DNA of 64,000 nucleotides from an uncultured Paracoccaceae bacterium (GCA_947496535.1 CANMDE010000001.1:124001-188000), one strand, 5' to 3'; counted from the stretch's first letter, positions 36,361 through 46,087 are shown. Made by a program: numbers and translations. The notes: a model not told the origin generated them from the sequence alone.

Positions 36361-37356
36361 CTAGAAATTTCGTACGCGGTCCTCATCATCCCGCGAAAGA
36401 CCACATCCAAGTGGTATGTCGCGGCGGGTGCGATCCCATTCAAGCGTATCCCTGACTGTCTGTTTCAGAGACCGAAATGTCAGCCCGGCACCTTTTGCTC
36501 CGTCAATACTGACATTTAGCATATGCGCGACGGTCGGATCGTCCGGTAGGATCAAGGGCAAGTCGGTCCATGGCTGATACCCCGCATCAAGAAACTGCTT
36601 GAGCGGCAGTACTTCAGGTATGGCTGGAACGTCAGTCTCCTCGATAACAGCCGCCAGCATTTCTCCCAGCGTGATGACTTCGCCGGTGACGTTGAACGTG
36701 CCTGCGATCTGCTTCGTGGCGCAGAGCAGCAGAAACGCCGCGGCATCTCGCACGTCGATAAGCTGAATAGAACGCTCAAGCGGCGCTGGGACCGTGATTG
36801 TTCCACCCTCGTCACAGCGCCGAACCCACCAAGTGAAGCGTTCAATGTTGTCTTCTGGTCCGACAATGAGACCAAGACGGATCAGGCTGGTTTGATCAGC
36901 AAATTCGACGGCAGCCTGCTCTTCGCAAGATCGTTTCAAGGGGCCATAGGCAGGACCGTACAACTCACCCCGACATCGATCTTGTCTTGGCAGCTTCGCC
37001 GCTAGTGCCAAGTCGTCGTCGGTTGCTGGCTGCGCGATTTCTGTTTCATCGATCCCAGGTCGCGACTTATCGGTATAGACCGAGATGGATGAAACAAAGA
37101 CGTAGTGCACCGGTCCGACAGCCTGCGCCAGACTGGCAACCATGTCTGGCGTATACCCACAAGTATCGATCACTGCATCAAACTTGCCTCTCAAATCTGG
37201 CAAAGGGTCAAACCGATCAGCAACCAGCGTTTCGGCTTCCGGTGGAACACCTTCACCGCTGCGGGTCATCACGGTAACAGAGTAACCCGCCGTGACTGCA
37301 GCACGTGTGACAGCCCCACCAAGAAACCCGGTTCCTCCGACAATCAATACGCGCAT
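36361..37356 (-). CDS. NAD-dependent epimerase/dehydratase family protein
   Basis: 331 residues. An extended short-chain reductase with the nucleotide-binding motif GGTGFLGGAVTRAA (about 7-20), and SSISVYTDKS in the place of the usual SSxxVY segment. The expected YxxxK appears as YGPLKRSCE (about 137). Substrate unknown; resembles proteins annotated as reductases or nucleoside-diphosphate-sugar epimerases. A perfect 26-base palindrome begins 12 bases upstream of the ATG, so it is likely under direct repressor control. AAAGGAGAGC precedes the ATG. Confidence 0.82.
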   Translation of the reverse strand: MRVLIVGGTGFLGGAVTRAAVTAGYSVTVMTRSGEGVPPEAETLVADRFDPLPDLRGKFDAVIDTCGYTPDMVASLAQAVGPVHYVFVSSISVYTDKSRPGIDETEIAQPATDDDLALAAKLPRQDRCRGELYGPAYGPLKRSCEEQAAVEFADQTSLIRLGLIVGPEDNIERFTWWVRRCDEGGTITVPAPLERSIQLIDVRDAAAFLLLCATKQIAGTFNVTGEVITLGEMLAAVIEETDVPAIPEVLPLKQFLDAGYQPWTDLPLILPDDPTVAHMLNVSIDGAKGAGLTFRSLKQTVRDTLEWDRTRRDIPLGCGLSRDDEDRVRNF

Positions 37357-37367
37357 GGCAGCTCTCC

Positions 37368-37393
37368 TTTATGTAAGTATTCACTTACATAAA
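37368..37393. promoter_or_regulatory. Perfect 11-bp palindrome (operator) upstream of the epimerase gene
   Basis: TTTATGTAAGT and ACTTACATAAA flank four bases. Its end is 12 bases before the minus-strand ATG, overlapping where the -10 or leader should be. Shape and length suit a TetR- or MarR-type dimer. No such regulator gene lies beside it. Confidence 0.7.
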
Positions 37394-37654
37394 GTGGATG
37401 TCAAATAGTTGAGGAGTAATTGATGTCAATCCTTACAGCCGCCGTTTTGCCGTTCATCAGCATAAACAAACCGTTTCATCTGACGGGTTCTCGCGTGAGT
37501 AGATCGCAGCGTGGTTGTCAGGGATCAGCTCACTGCCGCGGATTGCAAGAACCGACGCGGTCAAATCGCCCCAAGAAATGCCCAAGGAACATTTCATTTC
37601 ACCCCTGCATACACCTCTCGTCAAATACAACCGACTCGTGCTACAAATTGTGTC

Positions 37655-39466
37655 ATGGCGCTTGTAGACCCCCATATAAAGATACCACCGGTTATCCGTC
37701 AGTTAGATGACGCGGCAATCAACCGTATCGCAGCGGGTGAAGTGCTGGAACGCCCCGCCTCGGCGGTCAAGGAGCTGGTGGAAAATGCCATTGATGCCGG
37801 GGCGAACCGGATTGATGTTGTCATTGCCGATGGCGGTAAAACCCTGATCCGAGTCACCGATGATGGGTGCGGCATCGCCGCCGCCGATTTGCCACTGGCT
37901 TTGTCGCGTCATGCTACGTCGAAAATTGATGGCTCTGATCTTCTCAATATCACCTCCTTCGGTTTCCGGGGGGAGGCGCTGCCATCGCTCGGCGCGGTGG
38001 GCCGTCTGACCATAACATCGCGGATTGACGATCAAGAAGCGGCCTGCATTTCTGTCTCAGGCGGCCAAACAACCGATGTACGGCCCGCAGCCCTTTCAAA
38101 CGGGACCGTGGTCGAACTGCGCGACATTTTCTACGCCACACCTGCCCGCCTAAAGTTCCTGCGCACTGACCGGGCAGAGGCGCAAGCGATCAACGATGTG
38201 ATCAAGCGGCTGGCCATGGCAGAACCCTTTGTCACATTCATCCTGCGCGATGCGTCACAAGGTGATAATCGCACTGTTTTTCGGGCTGACGCCAAAACCG
38301 GCGACCAGTTCGATGCGCTTCATGGACGTTTACGCAGTGTGCTGGGCCGGGATTTTGCAGAAAACGCGCTGGCCATTGATGCGCAGCGCGACGGTTTCCA
38401 CCTGACGGGCTATGCGGCCCTGCCAACCTATTCCCGCGGGGCAGCCGTCGCCCAATTCCTTTTCGTCAACGGCCGCCCAGTGCGGGACAAGGCGCTGCTC
38501 GGCGCCTTGAGGGCCGCCTACATGGACGTGCTGTCGCGCGACCGGCATCCGGTGGCCGCGCTTTTCATCGATTGCGACCCCAAGCTGGTTGATGTCAACG
38601 TTCACCCCGCAAAAACAGAGGTCCGGTTCCGTGACCCCGGCACTGTACGCGGCCTCATCATTTCAGCACTGCGCCATGCACTGGCCGAAGCCGGGCATCG
38701 CGCCTCAACCACAGTAGCAGATGCAACGTTGGGCGCGTTGAAGCCAGAACCCCTGCAGCCGCGGACCTACCAGATGGACCGGCCCAGTTTCAGCGCCCGC
38801 TCTATGACCTTCCAGGCGCAGGCGCCCGGGTTTCAGGAAACTGCATCAGCGCGGATCGAACCAGTGGTCGAGGATGAGCCAGATCATTTGCCGCTGGGTG
38901 CCGCGCGGGCGCAAGTTCACGAGAACTACATTATCGCCCAGACCGAAACCGGCATTGTGATCGTTGATCAACACGCTGCCCACGAACGGTTGGTCTATGA
39001 AAAATTGAAAACCCAGATGGCCGAAAACGGGGTCGCAGCCCAAGCTCTGCTGATCCCTGAAATCGTTGAGATGACCGAAGGCGAAGCAGCGCAGCTTCTT
39101 GAGATTGCCGAAGACCTGTCTCGCCTTGGTCTGACCGTCGAAGCTTTCGGCGGCAGCGCCATCGCGGTACGCGAAACCCCCGCCATTCTGGGTGAGATCA
39201 ACGCAGAGGCCATGCTGCGCGACATCCTTGATGAACTGGCCGACCAAGGCGACAGTGCCAAGGTGCAAACAAAGATCGAGGCAATTCTCAGCCGCGTCGC
39301 CTGCCACGGCTCCATCCGATCAGGCCGTAGGATGCAGGGCGAAGAGATGAACGCGCTTTTGCGCGAAATGGAGGCAACACCGCTGTCAGGCCAGTGCAAC
39401 CACGGACGACCTACATATGTGGAACTCAAACTGTCAGACATCGAACGGTTGTTCGGACGCACATGA
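37655..39466 (+). CDS. mutL: DNA mismatch repair protein MutL
   Basis: About 603 residues. GHKL ATPase motifs in the N-terminal domain are [24 protein letters not shown] and [10 protein letters not shown]. The C-terminal domain carries the endonuclease metal motif [12 protein letters not shown] (DQHA-x2-E-x4-E), [11 protein letters not shown] and CNHGRPTY, so this MutL should nick DNA itself, as expected in bacteria without MutH. The ATG at 37655 is chosen because the protein then begins at the conserved region; a frame open to 37511 upstream is not family-like. It overlaps rmuC by ATGA. Confidence 0.96.
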   Translation: MALVDPHIKIPPVIRQLDDAAINRIAAGEVLERPASAVKELVENAIDAGANRIDVVIADGGKTLIRVTDDGCGIAAADLPLALSRHATSKIDGSDLLNITSFGFRGEALPSLGAVGRLTITSRIDDQEAACISVSGGQTTDVRPAALSNGTVVELRDIFYATPARLKFLRTDRAEAQAINDVIKRLAMAEPFVTFILRDASQGDNRTVFRADAKTGDQFDALHGRLRSVLGRDFAENALAIDAQRDGFHLTGYAALPTYSRGAAVAQFLFVNGRPVRDKALLGALRAAYMDVLSRDRHPVAALFIDCDPKLVDVNVHPAKTEVRFRDPGTVRGLIISALRHALAEAGHRASTTVADATLGALKPEPLQPRTYQMDRPSFSARSMTFQAQAPGFQETASARIEPVVEDEPDHLPLGAARAQVHENYIIAQTETGIVIVDQHAAHERLVYEKLKTQMAENGVAAQALLIPEIVEMTEGEAAQLLEIAEDLSRLGLTVEAFGGSAIAVRETPAILGEINAEAMLRDILDELADQGDSAKVQTKIEAILSRVACHGSIRSGRRMQGEEMNALLREMEATPLSGQCNHGRPTYVELKLSDIERLFGRT

Positions 39467-40701
39467 TTGAGATCGGAAGTATCACCATCGATCTGTCGGA
39501 CCCGTTCACCCTCATGGTTATCGGCGTGAGTGCCCTGGTCCTCATCGCGCTGACGCTACTTATTATTGCGGTAAGGCGGGCAGGGCAGTCGGCGCGGGTC
39601 ACAGTGCAAATGATGGAACAGGTCGGTAAGCTGGCCGGTGATGTGAACGTCCTTAATCAAGGGCAACACACTCTCGCGAACAATATTCGCACGGTGAGCG
39701 ATCAACAGACCACCTCGCAAACGCAGGTGATCCAAACCATGGAAGTGCGGCTGGCCGCTGTGCAGGCGCAGATGGCGGATAAGCTGGCCGACAATGCAAT
39801 CAAATCCGCGCGGTCCCTTTCTGATCTGCAAGAGCGCATGAAAGATACACTCTCCGGCAGTTCGGAAAAAACAACGAAAAGCCTGACAGAACTCCAGGAA
39901 CGGCTTGCCACCATCGACAAGGCGCAAAGTAATATCGAAAAACTGTCCGGTGATGTGCTGTCTCTGCAGGATATTCTGTCCAATAAACAGCGGCGCGGCA
40001 TGTTCGGGGAAATCCAGTTGACCGATATCGTGTCCAAGGCGTTGCCGGCCGAAAGCTATACGTTGCAGGCGACACTTTCGAACGGGAAACGGGCAGATTG
40101 CCTGATCCATCTACCCAATCCGCCCGGCCCCATCGTTATCGACGCAAAGTTCCCGTTTGAGGCCTATGAAGCCTTCGCTGCGGCGGAAACCAAAGATGAT
40201 CAGGCAGCGGCCCTTCGCGCATTGGGCGCGGCGGTCAAGGTCCACATCAAAGCCATCGCTGACAAATACCTGATCGAAGGGGAAACGGCTGACGGTGCAC
40301 TGATGTTCCTGCCGTCCGAGGCGGTTTACGCAGAACTCCACGCCCGTCTGCCTGACGTGGTGCGCGCCGGTTTCGACGCCCGCGTCTGGATCGTTTCGCC
40401 GACAACCTGTATGGCGACACTTAACACAATGCGAGCAATCCTCAAGGATGCCCGCATGCGCGAACAGGCGGGTGCGATCCGAAAGGCGCTTCGCCAACTG
40501 CACCGCGATGTGGAAATCATTGGCGAAAAGGCGGGTAAGCTGGAAACGCATCTACGACAGGCAGGCGATGACGTCTCGGGCGTGCTCACGGCGGCGACAC
40601 GAGCTGGCAAGCGCGCAGACCGGCTGGACAACTTCGATTTTGAGGAACTGGCACCTGAAGTCGATGCTAATGTGGTACCACTGATAAAGTCTGATAACTG
40701 A
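39463..40701 (+). CDS. rmuC: DNA recombination protein RmuC
   Basis: About 412 residues. One N-terminal membrane helix (about 17-38) is followed by a coiled-coil region (about 45-165) and the RmuC nuclease-like domain (about 170-390), with [21 protein letters not shown] and [11 protein letters not shown] as markers. The family limits inversions and DNA rearrangements. ATG 39463 overlaps the mutL stop as ATGA, so the two repair genes are coupled. A hairpin follows, mainly serving the convergent chrR-rpoE transcript. Confidence 0.94.
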   Translation: MIEIGSITIDLSDPFTLMVIGVSALVLIALTLLIIAVRRAGQSARVTVQMMEQVGKLAGDVNVLNQGQHTLANNIRTVSDQQTTSQTQVIQTMEVRLAAVQAQMADKLADNAIKSARSLSDLQERMKDTLSGSSEKTTKSLTELQERLATIDKAQSNIEKLSGDVLSLQDILSNKQRRGMFGEIQLTDIVSKALPAESYTLQATLSNGKRADCLIHLPNPPGPIVIDAKFPFEAYEAFAAAETKDDQAAALRALGAAVKVHIKAIADKYLIEGETADGALMFLPSEAVYAELHARLPDVVRAGFDARVWIVSPTTCMATLNTMRAILKDARMREQAGAIRKALRQLHRDVEIIGEKAGKLETHLRQAGDDVSGVLTAATRAGKRADRLDNFDFEELAPEVDANVVPLIKSDN

Positions 40702-40746
40702 CCCAAGGGTTGGGTTTAATCACTCTGCTATTGTGTTTTGGCAAAT

Positions 40747-40777
40747 AAAAAAAGGCTCCGGTGGAACCGGAGCCTTT
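40747..40777 (-). terminator. Terminator of the rpoE-chrR operon, partly bidirectional
   Basis: A perfect 12-bp stem AAAGGCTCCGGT/ACCGGAGCCTTT with three-base loop. On the minus strand it is followed by a run of seven Ts counting the stem end; on the plus strand only three Ts follow, so it mainly terminates the chrR side and may also stop rmuC transcripts. Confidence 0.9.
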
Positions 40778-40796
40778 AAATAAGCAAAGCCTTCAA

Positions 40797-41459
40797 TCAG
40801 ATGTCGATAAACTTCTGCGCAATTCGTGGGATCAGTCCATTGAACCGCAGTGGCGCATCTGTCGCAGCAAGGCAGATGCAATCTGCACCAATTTCCGCAA
40901 CAGGCGTATGGTTCAGATCTTCATTCGCCACCTCAACGTCGCCAGTTGCAAACCGATCTGTTTCGTCCACGAATGCACCTTGAAGAACCAAAGTCAGTTC
41001 CGTTCCGCGGTGGCCATGATCAGGAACAGCCGTCCCGGCCGGAATGCGCAGCAATCGTACGCTTGCATCATCGGATGTTGGCAAAACCATTTGGCTGACG
41101 CCACCACCTACTTTGCGCCACTTCACCGCATCCAGATCGCCTGATACGTAATCACGTAGCGGTGCGGGGAAAACACCATTCCTTGCGGGGGCAGGGATAG
41201 GGACATCAATCACAGGCGCCTTATCGATCAACGCCATAGTTGCGGCTAGCGCATCTTCAGCCATGGAAACCGGATCAGCGTCTAGCATCACCTCTCCACC
41301 CACGGCGTCATACTCGGCCAAGGCCGCGCGGCAGCTGTCACACATCGATATGTGAGTGGCGACCACAAGGTTGAAAGCCTCGGGCAATGTGCCGGCTGCG
41401 TACCCCATCAAAAGAGGCTCTGTCAGGTGATGTTTGATCTTTTTCATTTCGCTCATCAT
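40797..41459 (-). CDS. chrR: Zinc anti-sigma factor ChrR
   Basis: 220 residues. Cytoplasmic anti-sigma factor that holds RpoE inactive and releases it on singlet oxygen. The N-terminal zinc anti-sigma domain has the ligand set HH (about 10-11) and HISMCDSC (about 36-43). The C-terminal cupin (about 110-205) keeps candidate second-zinc ligands in DHGHRGTELTLVLQG and NEDLNHT. All zinc residues known from R. sphaeroides ChrR appear to have counterparts. The ATG overlaps the rpoE stop as ATGA. A strong terminator follows. Confidence 0.94.
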   Translation of the reverse strand: MMSEMKKIKHHLTEPLLMGYAAGTLPEAFNLVVATHISMCDSCRAALAEYDAVGGEVMLDADPVSMAEDALAATMALIDKAPVIDVPIPAPARNGVFPAPLRDYVSGDLDAVKWRKVGGGVSQMVLPTSDDASVRLLRIPAGTAVPDHGHRGTELTLVLQGAFVDETDRFATGDVEVANEDLNHTPVAEIGADCICLAATDAPLRFNGLIPRIAQKFIDI

Positions 41460-42112
41460 TTCATTGCATGGCGCAAACGATCCAGCGCCAACCTTATCCT
41501 CGATTTGATCGTCCCCAGCGGAAGGCCAGTTTCAGCGGCAATCTCACTATGCGTTAATTCACCATAGTAAGCGCGTTCGATCAGTGTCCTCTGTGCTGCG
41601 GGTAACGCAGCAAGTGCCTGCCCCAGCTTTTCCGTTTCTTGTTGCAGGCCCATCGTCTCGACCTGATCTGGTTCGGGTTCCGGACCCCATGGCAATTCTT
41701 CTGGTTCTGGCCGTCTTTGCTTGCGCAACAGATCGATTTTGCGATTTCGAGCGATTGTGAAAATCCATGTGGACACACTCGCCTTGGTCGGATCGAACAT
41801 GTGGGCCTTGTTCCAAAGGGTCGCCATGACCTCCTGCGTACATTCTTCTGCCAGATCCGGACTGGCCCCCGATTTCATTAAAAACGACTTCACCCTAGGG
41901 GCAAAATACGCAAACAATTCGGCAAACGCCGCCTTGTCCTGGCCGTCGCGCACAGCACTTACTTGTGCAACCCAAGCTATACGTTTCGTTGTCACATCTG
42001 CTGACAAATTTTGCGCCCTCGGTTTGCGAACAACCTTGCTCTTGGCGGCACTATAGTATGGCGCAGCAAAAGGCGCATCAGCTTTCGTAAGGACATTGGT
42101 ATCTGTCAACAT
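41456..42112 (-). CDS. rpoE: ECF sigma factor RpoE (singlet-oxygen response)
   Basis: 218 residues from ATG 42112. Sigma region 2 (AFAELFAYFAPRVKSFLMKS, FDPTKASVSTWIFTIARNRK) and region 4 (TLIERAYYGELTHSEIAAET, GLPLGTIKSRIRLALDRLR) match R. sphaeroides RpoE closely. It directs the response to singlet oxygen and pairs with ChrR downstream. The first ~35 residues have no counterpart in R. sphaeroides, and the predicted -10 is only five bases before this ATG; a TTG at 42007 with GAGGG eight bases upstream would give a 183-residue protein of normal length and a ~100-base leader, and may be the real start. Confidence 0.93.
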   Translation of the reverse strand: MLTDTNVLTKADAPFAAPYYSAAKSKVVRKPRAQNLSADVTTKRIAWVAQVSAVRDGQDKAAFAELFAYFAPRVKSFLMKSGASPDLAEECTQEVMATLWNKAHMFDPTKASVSTWIFTIARNRKIDLLRKQRRPEPEELPWGPEPEPDQVETMGLQQETEKLGQALAALPAAQRTLIERAYYGELTHSEIAAETGLPLGTIKSRIRLALDRLRHAMK

Positions 42113-42116
42113 ATAG

Positions 42117-42146
42117 GTGTTACGGCTCCGATTCACATTTGGATCA
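42117..42146 (-). promoter_or_regulatory. RpoE-type promoter for rpoE-chrR (autoregulation)
   Basis: On the minus strand TGATCC (42146-42141), an 18-base spacer and TAACAC (42122-42117) match the TGATCC / TAA-type pattern of R. sphaeroides RpoE promoters. It would make rpoE-chrR autoregulated. Confidence 0.75.
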
Positions 42147-42168
42147 CATCAAAAACCACTTTTCTCTT

Positions 42169-42198
42169 TGATCCGGCTAAGTACGCGGTACGTAATAA
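42169..42198 (+). promoter_or_regulatory. RpoE-type promoter for the five-gene operon
   Basis: TGATCC (42169-42174), an 18-base spacer and TAATAA (42193-42198) mirror the divergent promoter in both sequence and spacing. It lies 36 bases before the first ATG of the operon. Confidence 0.78.
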
Positions 42199-42234
42199 AG
42201 AAAGACAAAAAAACCGGGCAACGGAGCGTAATGA

Positions 42235-43533
42235 ATGCCATTTGAAACAGGGACGGCCGCCCCCAGAAGTGTTGCGGTGATTGGGGCAGGGATTTCAGGC
42301 ATGGGGGCAGCCCATGCTTTGGCAAAGGATCACAGGGTTGTCCTTTACGAGACTGAAAAGCGGCTGGGCGGACACGCACGCACCCGCATGGCTGGGCGCA
42401 ATGGCGATCAGGCGGTCGACACAGGATTTATTGTTTTCAACTACGCCAACTACCCGCATCTGACCGCGCTCTTCGAGCATCTCGATGTACCAGTTGTAAA
42501 AAGCAACATGAGCTTCGGAGCTTCCTTCGATGGGGGGCGCATGGAATACGGTCTCGACAGTCTCAACACGCTCTTTGCGACGCGCAGCAATATCGCGAGC
42601 CCGCGGTTTTTGCGCATGGTGCGCGACATCCTGCACTTTAACGCGAAGGGGCTGGAAGCCAGCCGTGACAAATCCCTCACCATCGGTGAACTGCTGCAAA
42701 AACTGAAACTTGGCGATTACTTTCGTGACCACTACCTGCTGCCGTTTTCCGGCGCGATCTGGTCCACCCCGAAAGAGAAAATCCTCGATTTCCCTGCATA
42801 CGCGATGATGAAGTTTTTCGACAATCACGCACTCCTCGGCGCCACAGGACAGCATCAGTGGTATACCGTCGATGGGGGTAGTCAGGAATACGTGACCCGT
42901 CTTGGCGCTGACCTTTTCAAACGCGGCGTGAATATGCATCTGGGCACACCAATCAACGCAGTACGGCGCGGCCCACAAGGTGTTGAGGTGAAAGCCGAAG
43001 GCGCGGAATGGGAAATGTTCGATGAGGTGATCTTCGCCACTCATTCCGACGACACACTGCGGATGCTATCAGACGCGACCGCGCTGGAAAAATCAACGCT
43101 TGGTGCGGTTCGCTATCAACCCAATCGCATCGTACTGCATTCGGATACATCCATTATGCCCAAGCGACGTTCGGTTTGGTCGTCGTGGATATATTCCGAA
43201 GGTGCCGACAGCAAAAGCACCGAGATTGACTTGACCTACTGGATGAATTCGCTCCAGCCTTGGCTAAAGGGCGAAGACATGATGGTGACACTCAATTCCA
43301 AACGTCCAATCCGCGAAGATCTGATCTGGGACGAAGTCACCTTGCGGCACCCTGTCTACGATCTTGAGGCGCTGGCGGCTCAAGAATCCGTCGCCGCTAT
43401 GAACGGGTCCAATCGGACTTGGTTCTGTGGGGCATGGATGAAAAACGGGTTTCACGAGGACGGATTATCCAGCGCGTTGGATGTCGTTCACGCACTCAAC
43501 GCAGTCGAACGTATGGATGTGGCGGCAGAGTGA
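42235..43533 (+). CDS. FAD-dependent oxidoreductase, RSP_1091/UfaD-like fatty-acid desaturase
   Basis: 432 residues. An FAD-binding amine-oxidase-like protein: VAVIGAGISGMGAAHALAKD (about 9-28), GGHARTRM and a C-terminal FCGAWMKNGFHEDGLSSA motif. It heads a five-gene operon whose order matches R. sphaeroides RSP_1091-1087, an RpoE target set. As I recall, the RSP_1091 product is UfaD, a desaturase acting on a methylated acyl chain in furan-fatty-acid synthesis; assignment here rests on gene order and similarity by eye. ATG 42235 has GGAG eight bases upstream. It overlaps the next gene by GTGA. Confidence 0.85.
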   Translation: MPFETGTAAPRSVAVIGAGISGMGAAHALAKDHRVVLYETEKRLGGHARTRMAGRNGDQAVDTGFIVFNYANYPHLTALFEHLDVPVVKSNMSFGASFDGGRMEYGLDSLNTLFATRSNIASPRFLRMVRDILHFNAKGLEASRDKSLTIGELLQKLKLGDYFRDHYLLPFSGAIWSTPKEKILDFPAYAMMKFFDNHALLGATGQHQWYTVDGGSQEYVTRLGADLFKRGVNMHLGTPINAVRRGPQGVEVKAEGAEWEMFDEVIFATHSDDTLRMLSDATALEKSTLGAVRYQPNRIVLHSDTSIMPKRRSVWSSWIYSEGADSKSTEIDLTYWMNSLQPWLKGEDMMVTLNSKRPIREDLIWDEVTLRHPVYDLEALAAQESVAAMNGSNRTWFCGAWMKNGFHEDGLSSALDVVHALNAVERMDVAAE

Positions 43534-44288
43534 GGGCAACGATCGATCATATCGCAGGCGAGACCTATCATGGGCGGAGGGGGGCGACGAAAAACGCCTT
43601 TCGCTACTCAATCGACTACGTGCTGATGGATGCAGAGGCCGAGGTTAAGACACCTGGTCTTTTCGCCCGCAACGGTGGCAACTTGATGTCGTTGCATGAC
43701 AGTGACCATGGCGGCCCGCCCAAAATCGGGCGAGGGGCTGCCTGGGTGCGTGACGTCTTGAAGACCAATAACGTTCCCGACCCCGCGCGGATCGAACTAC
43801 TCGCCCAGCCCCGCGTTCTGGGCCACGTGTTCAATCCCGTTTCTTTCTGGCTCTGCTATGATGATACCGACTTGCTGCGCAGCGTGATTGCCGAAGTGAC
43901 CAACACATTCGGCGACCGGCATTCCTATCTTTGCCATCACGAAGATGGGCGGGCGATCACGAAAGATGAAACGCTGTCCGCGCAAAAACTCATGCATGTT
44001 TCGCCGTTTCAACCAGTAGAAGGCGGATATGTGTTCAGATTTGATATTCAGGCAGAAGAGATCAGCATCTGGATTGATTATTCACGCGGCAATGGCGGCC
44101 TGATCGCCACGCTGAAAGGTCCGCGTAACCGCATAACCAACGCCTCGATCATCCGAGCCGCATTTCGTCGCCCCTTCGGCTCGCGCCGGGTGCTGACGCT
44201 AATCCATTGGCAGGCGCTCAAACTCTGGTGGAAGGGGGCGACATTCCGGTCGCAGCCCGAGCCGCCAGCGCATGAGGTCAGTAGATGA
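43530..44288 (+). CDS. DUF1365 protein, RSP_1090/UfaO-like
   Basis: About 252 residues from GTG 43530, which overlaps the preceding stop (GTGA). The DUF1365 hallmark RVLGHVFNPVSFWLCYD (about 94-110) is present, together with AEVTNTFGDRHSYLC. By gene order it corresponds to R. sphaeroides RSP_1090, which I recall as UfaO, required for O2-dependent furan-ring formation on phospholipid acyl chains; that function is inferred here. It overlaps the following transporter gene by ATGA. Confidence 0.85.
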   Translation: MRATIDHIAGETYHGRRGATKNAFRYSIDYVLMDAEAEVKTPGLFARNGGNLMSLHDSDHGGPPKIGRGAAWVRDVLKTNNVPDPARIELLAQPRVLGHVFNPVSFWLCYDDTDLLRSVIAEVTNTFGDRHSYLCHHEDGRAITKDETLSAQKLMHVSPFQPVEGGYVFRFDIQAEEISIWIDYSRGNGGLIATLKGPRNRITNASIIRAAFRRPFGSRRVLTLIHWQALKLWWKGATFRSQPEPPAHEVSR

Positions 44289-45511
44289 CAGCCCTTTCAG
44301 AGCGGCTGCCCGCCTATACCGGCTTCGCCGCCGTTTTGTCCGGTGCGGGGCTTCCCATCTATATTTACGCGCCAAAATACTATGCGGATACGTTCGGGGT
44401 CAGTCTTACCGCACTTGGCGCGTTGCTTTTCGGGCTGCGGCTATTCGATGTGGTGCAGGACCCGGTGTTGGGTTGGATCAGCGAACGTCTACGGGATGGC
44501 AAGAAATTGGCCATAACCAGCGGTGCGGTTCTACTTGCAGTTTCCATGATCGGGCTTTTTGCCGTTGCACCGCCAATTGCCCCGATCTGGTGGTTCGGGT
44601 TGACGATCACCGGGCTGTTCACCGCGTTCAGCTTTCTGACGATAAATTTCTACGCCCAAGGTGTGAGCAAGGTAGGCGATGCACCGCAAGGGCATGTGCG
44701 TCTGGCCGCATGGCGTGAAAGCGGGGCATTGCTGGGGGTTTGCATTGCAGCAGTCACACCCACGCTCCTGATTGGCACAACGGAAACGCCCTTCAGCGCA
44801 TTCGCCTACGGGTTTGCGGCAGCTACTCTGGTCGCCACCTTCTTCATGTGGCCGGAATGGAAAGGTCGGACAACCGCAGAGCCTTCGCCCATCAAGGATA
44901 TCTACGGGGACGCAGTGGCAAGGCGGCTGCTTCTTCTGGCACTGGTTAACGCGACGCCACTGGCCGTCTCATCCACGCTTTTTCTGTTCTTCGTCGAAAG
45001 CCGGCTTGCGGCACCTGGATGGGAAGGGGGGCTTTTAGTGCTCTTCTTTCTGTCTGCCGCGATCTCATCGCCGTTCTGGTCGGCACTCGCCCGGCGGTTC
45101 GGGGAAAAACCCGTGTTGCTGACCGCCATGGTCCTGGCAGCTGCGTCATTTGGTTACACCCTCACTTTATCGGCCGGCGATGTGATCCCATTCGCCGTGA
45201 TCTGCGTATTAAGTGGAGCGACGATCGGTGCAGACCTGACTTTGCTCCCGGCGATGTTCGCTAAACGAATGGCAGCTATTTCTCCAAATGGGGGGCAAGG
45301 CTTTGGGCTGTGGACTTTAGTCAATAAGTTCACACTTGCTTTTGCCGCGGTCTTGTTGCTGCCGCTTCTCGAACACTCGGGCTTTGAACCGGGAACAACG
45401 GATTTGCCCGAAAGGGCGCTGAACATGCTGACGGTACTATACGCTTTGGTGCCGTCGCTTTTGAAACTGGTGGCTATCGGCCTTTTGGTGGCCACCCAGC
45501 TTGAGGACTGA
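44285..45511 (+). CDS. MFS transporter (MelB/GPH-like) in the RpoE operon
   Basis: 408 residues with about twelve membrane helices. Sequence features (AAVLSGAGLPIYIYAPKYYAD at the start, in part; LFDVVQDPVLGWISERL) resemble the glycoside-pentoside-hexuronide/MelB branch of the major facilitator superfamily. Its counterpart by position is RSP_1089 of the R. sphaeroides RpoE regulon. The cargo is unknown. Given its neighbours, a lipid or lipid-derived compound is possible but unproven. ATG 44285 overlaps the DUF1365 stop. Confidence 0.85.
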   Translation: MTALSERLPAYTGFAAVLSGAGLPIYIYAPKYYADTFGVSLTALGALLFGLRLFDVVQDPVLGWISERLRDGKKLAITSGAVLLAVSMIGLFAVAPPIAPIWWFGLTITGLFTAFSFLTINFYAQGVSKVGDAPQGHVRLAAWRESGALLGVCIAAVTPTLLIGTTETPFSAFAYGFAAATLVATFFMWPEWKGRTTAEPSPIKDIYGDAVARRLLLLALVNATPLAVSSTLFLFFVESRLAAPGWEGGLLVLFFLSAAISSPFWSALARRFGEKPVLLTAMVLAAASFGYTLTLSAGDVIPFAVICVLSGATIGADLTLLPAMFAKRMAAISPNGGQGFGLWTLVNKFTLAFAAVLLLPLLEHSGFEPGTTDLPERALNMLTVLYALVPSLLKLVAIGLLVATQLED

Positions 45512-45514
45512 ACG

Positions 45515-46087
45515 ATGTCGTTCTTGGTTTACATCCTGATAGGGATAGCGCTGACTGGCGCGGCGATATTTATCAAATCGCGCTACGTATCTTTCGGGGC
45601 GCAACAGCCTCAGGACTACGCTGATGGTCCGCAGTTCGACATTCGGGAACGGTTCAACGGACCGATTGTTTGTGAAGGGATCATCTACGGGCCGACAGGG
45701 CGGGTAAGCTCTCGGTTTGTGGCTGATTTCGAAGCGTCATGGACTGGAAATGTTGGTACGATGGTCGAAACCTTCCGTTATGACAGCGGCAGCGTGCAAA
45801 ACCGGGAATGGACACTTACCCTTGGCAATGACGGATCAATCAAGGCCGAAGCGCCTGATGTTGTCGGGGCAGGCTCTGGGAAACAAGAAGGCTCCGCTGT
45901 GCTGCTCAACTACCGGATCAAGCTCACCGAAGAGGCGGGCGGCCACGCGCTCGACGTCACCGATTGGATGTATCTGATGTCCAACGGGTCAATTCTGAAC
46001 CGCAGCCAATTCCGCAAATTCGGGATAAAAGTGGCTGAACTCGTCGCAACCATGCGTCCTCGCGATCAAGTGTACGCAGGGGAATAG
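45515..46087 (+). CDS. DUF3833 family protein
   Basis: 190 residues. A single N-terminal hydrophobic helix (about 3-20) anchors or exports it; the rest is a beta-rich domain resembling DUF3833 (ERFNGPIVCEGIIYGPTGR, FVADFEASWTG, LDVTDWMYLMSNGSILNRSQ). No known activity. It is the fourth gene of the RpoE-type operon, three bases after the transporter gene, and matches RSP_1088 by position. Confidence 0.82.
   Translation: MSFLVYILIGIALTGAAIFIKSRYVSFGAQQPQDYADGPQFDIRERFNGPIVCEGIIYGPTGRVSSRFVADFEASWTGNVGTMVETFRYDSGSVQNREWTLTLGNDGSIKAEAPDVVGAGSGKQEGSAVLLNYRIKLTEEAGGHALDVTDWMYLMSNGSILNRSQFRKFGIKVAELVATMRPRDQVYAGE

Noticed and set aside
36362..36374. 13-base string TAGAAATTTCGTA repeated near 55300
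   Set aside because: A pair of identical 13-mers is expected by chance in 64 kb, and the contexts are unrelated.
37420..37710. 96-codon frame between the epimerase palindrome and mutL, with GAGGAG upstream
   Set aside because: The ribosome-site-like GAGGAG is attractive, but the product resembles nothing, is rich in Cys/Arg/Ser, and runs into mutL in another frame. No support for a decayed regulator.
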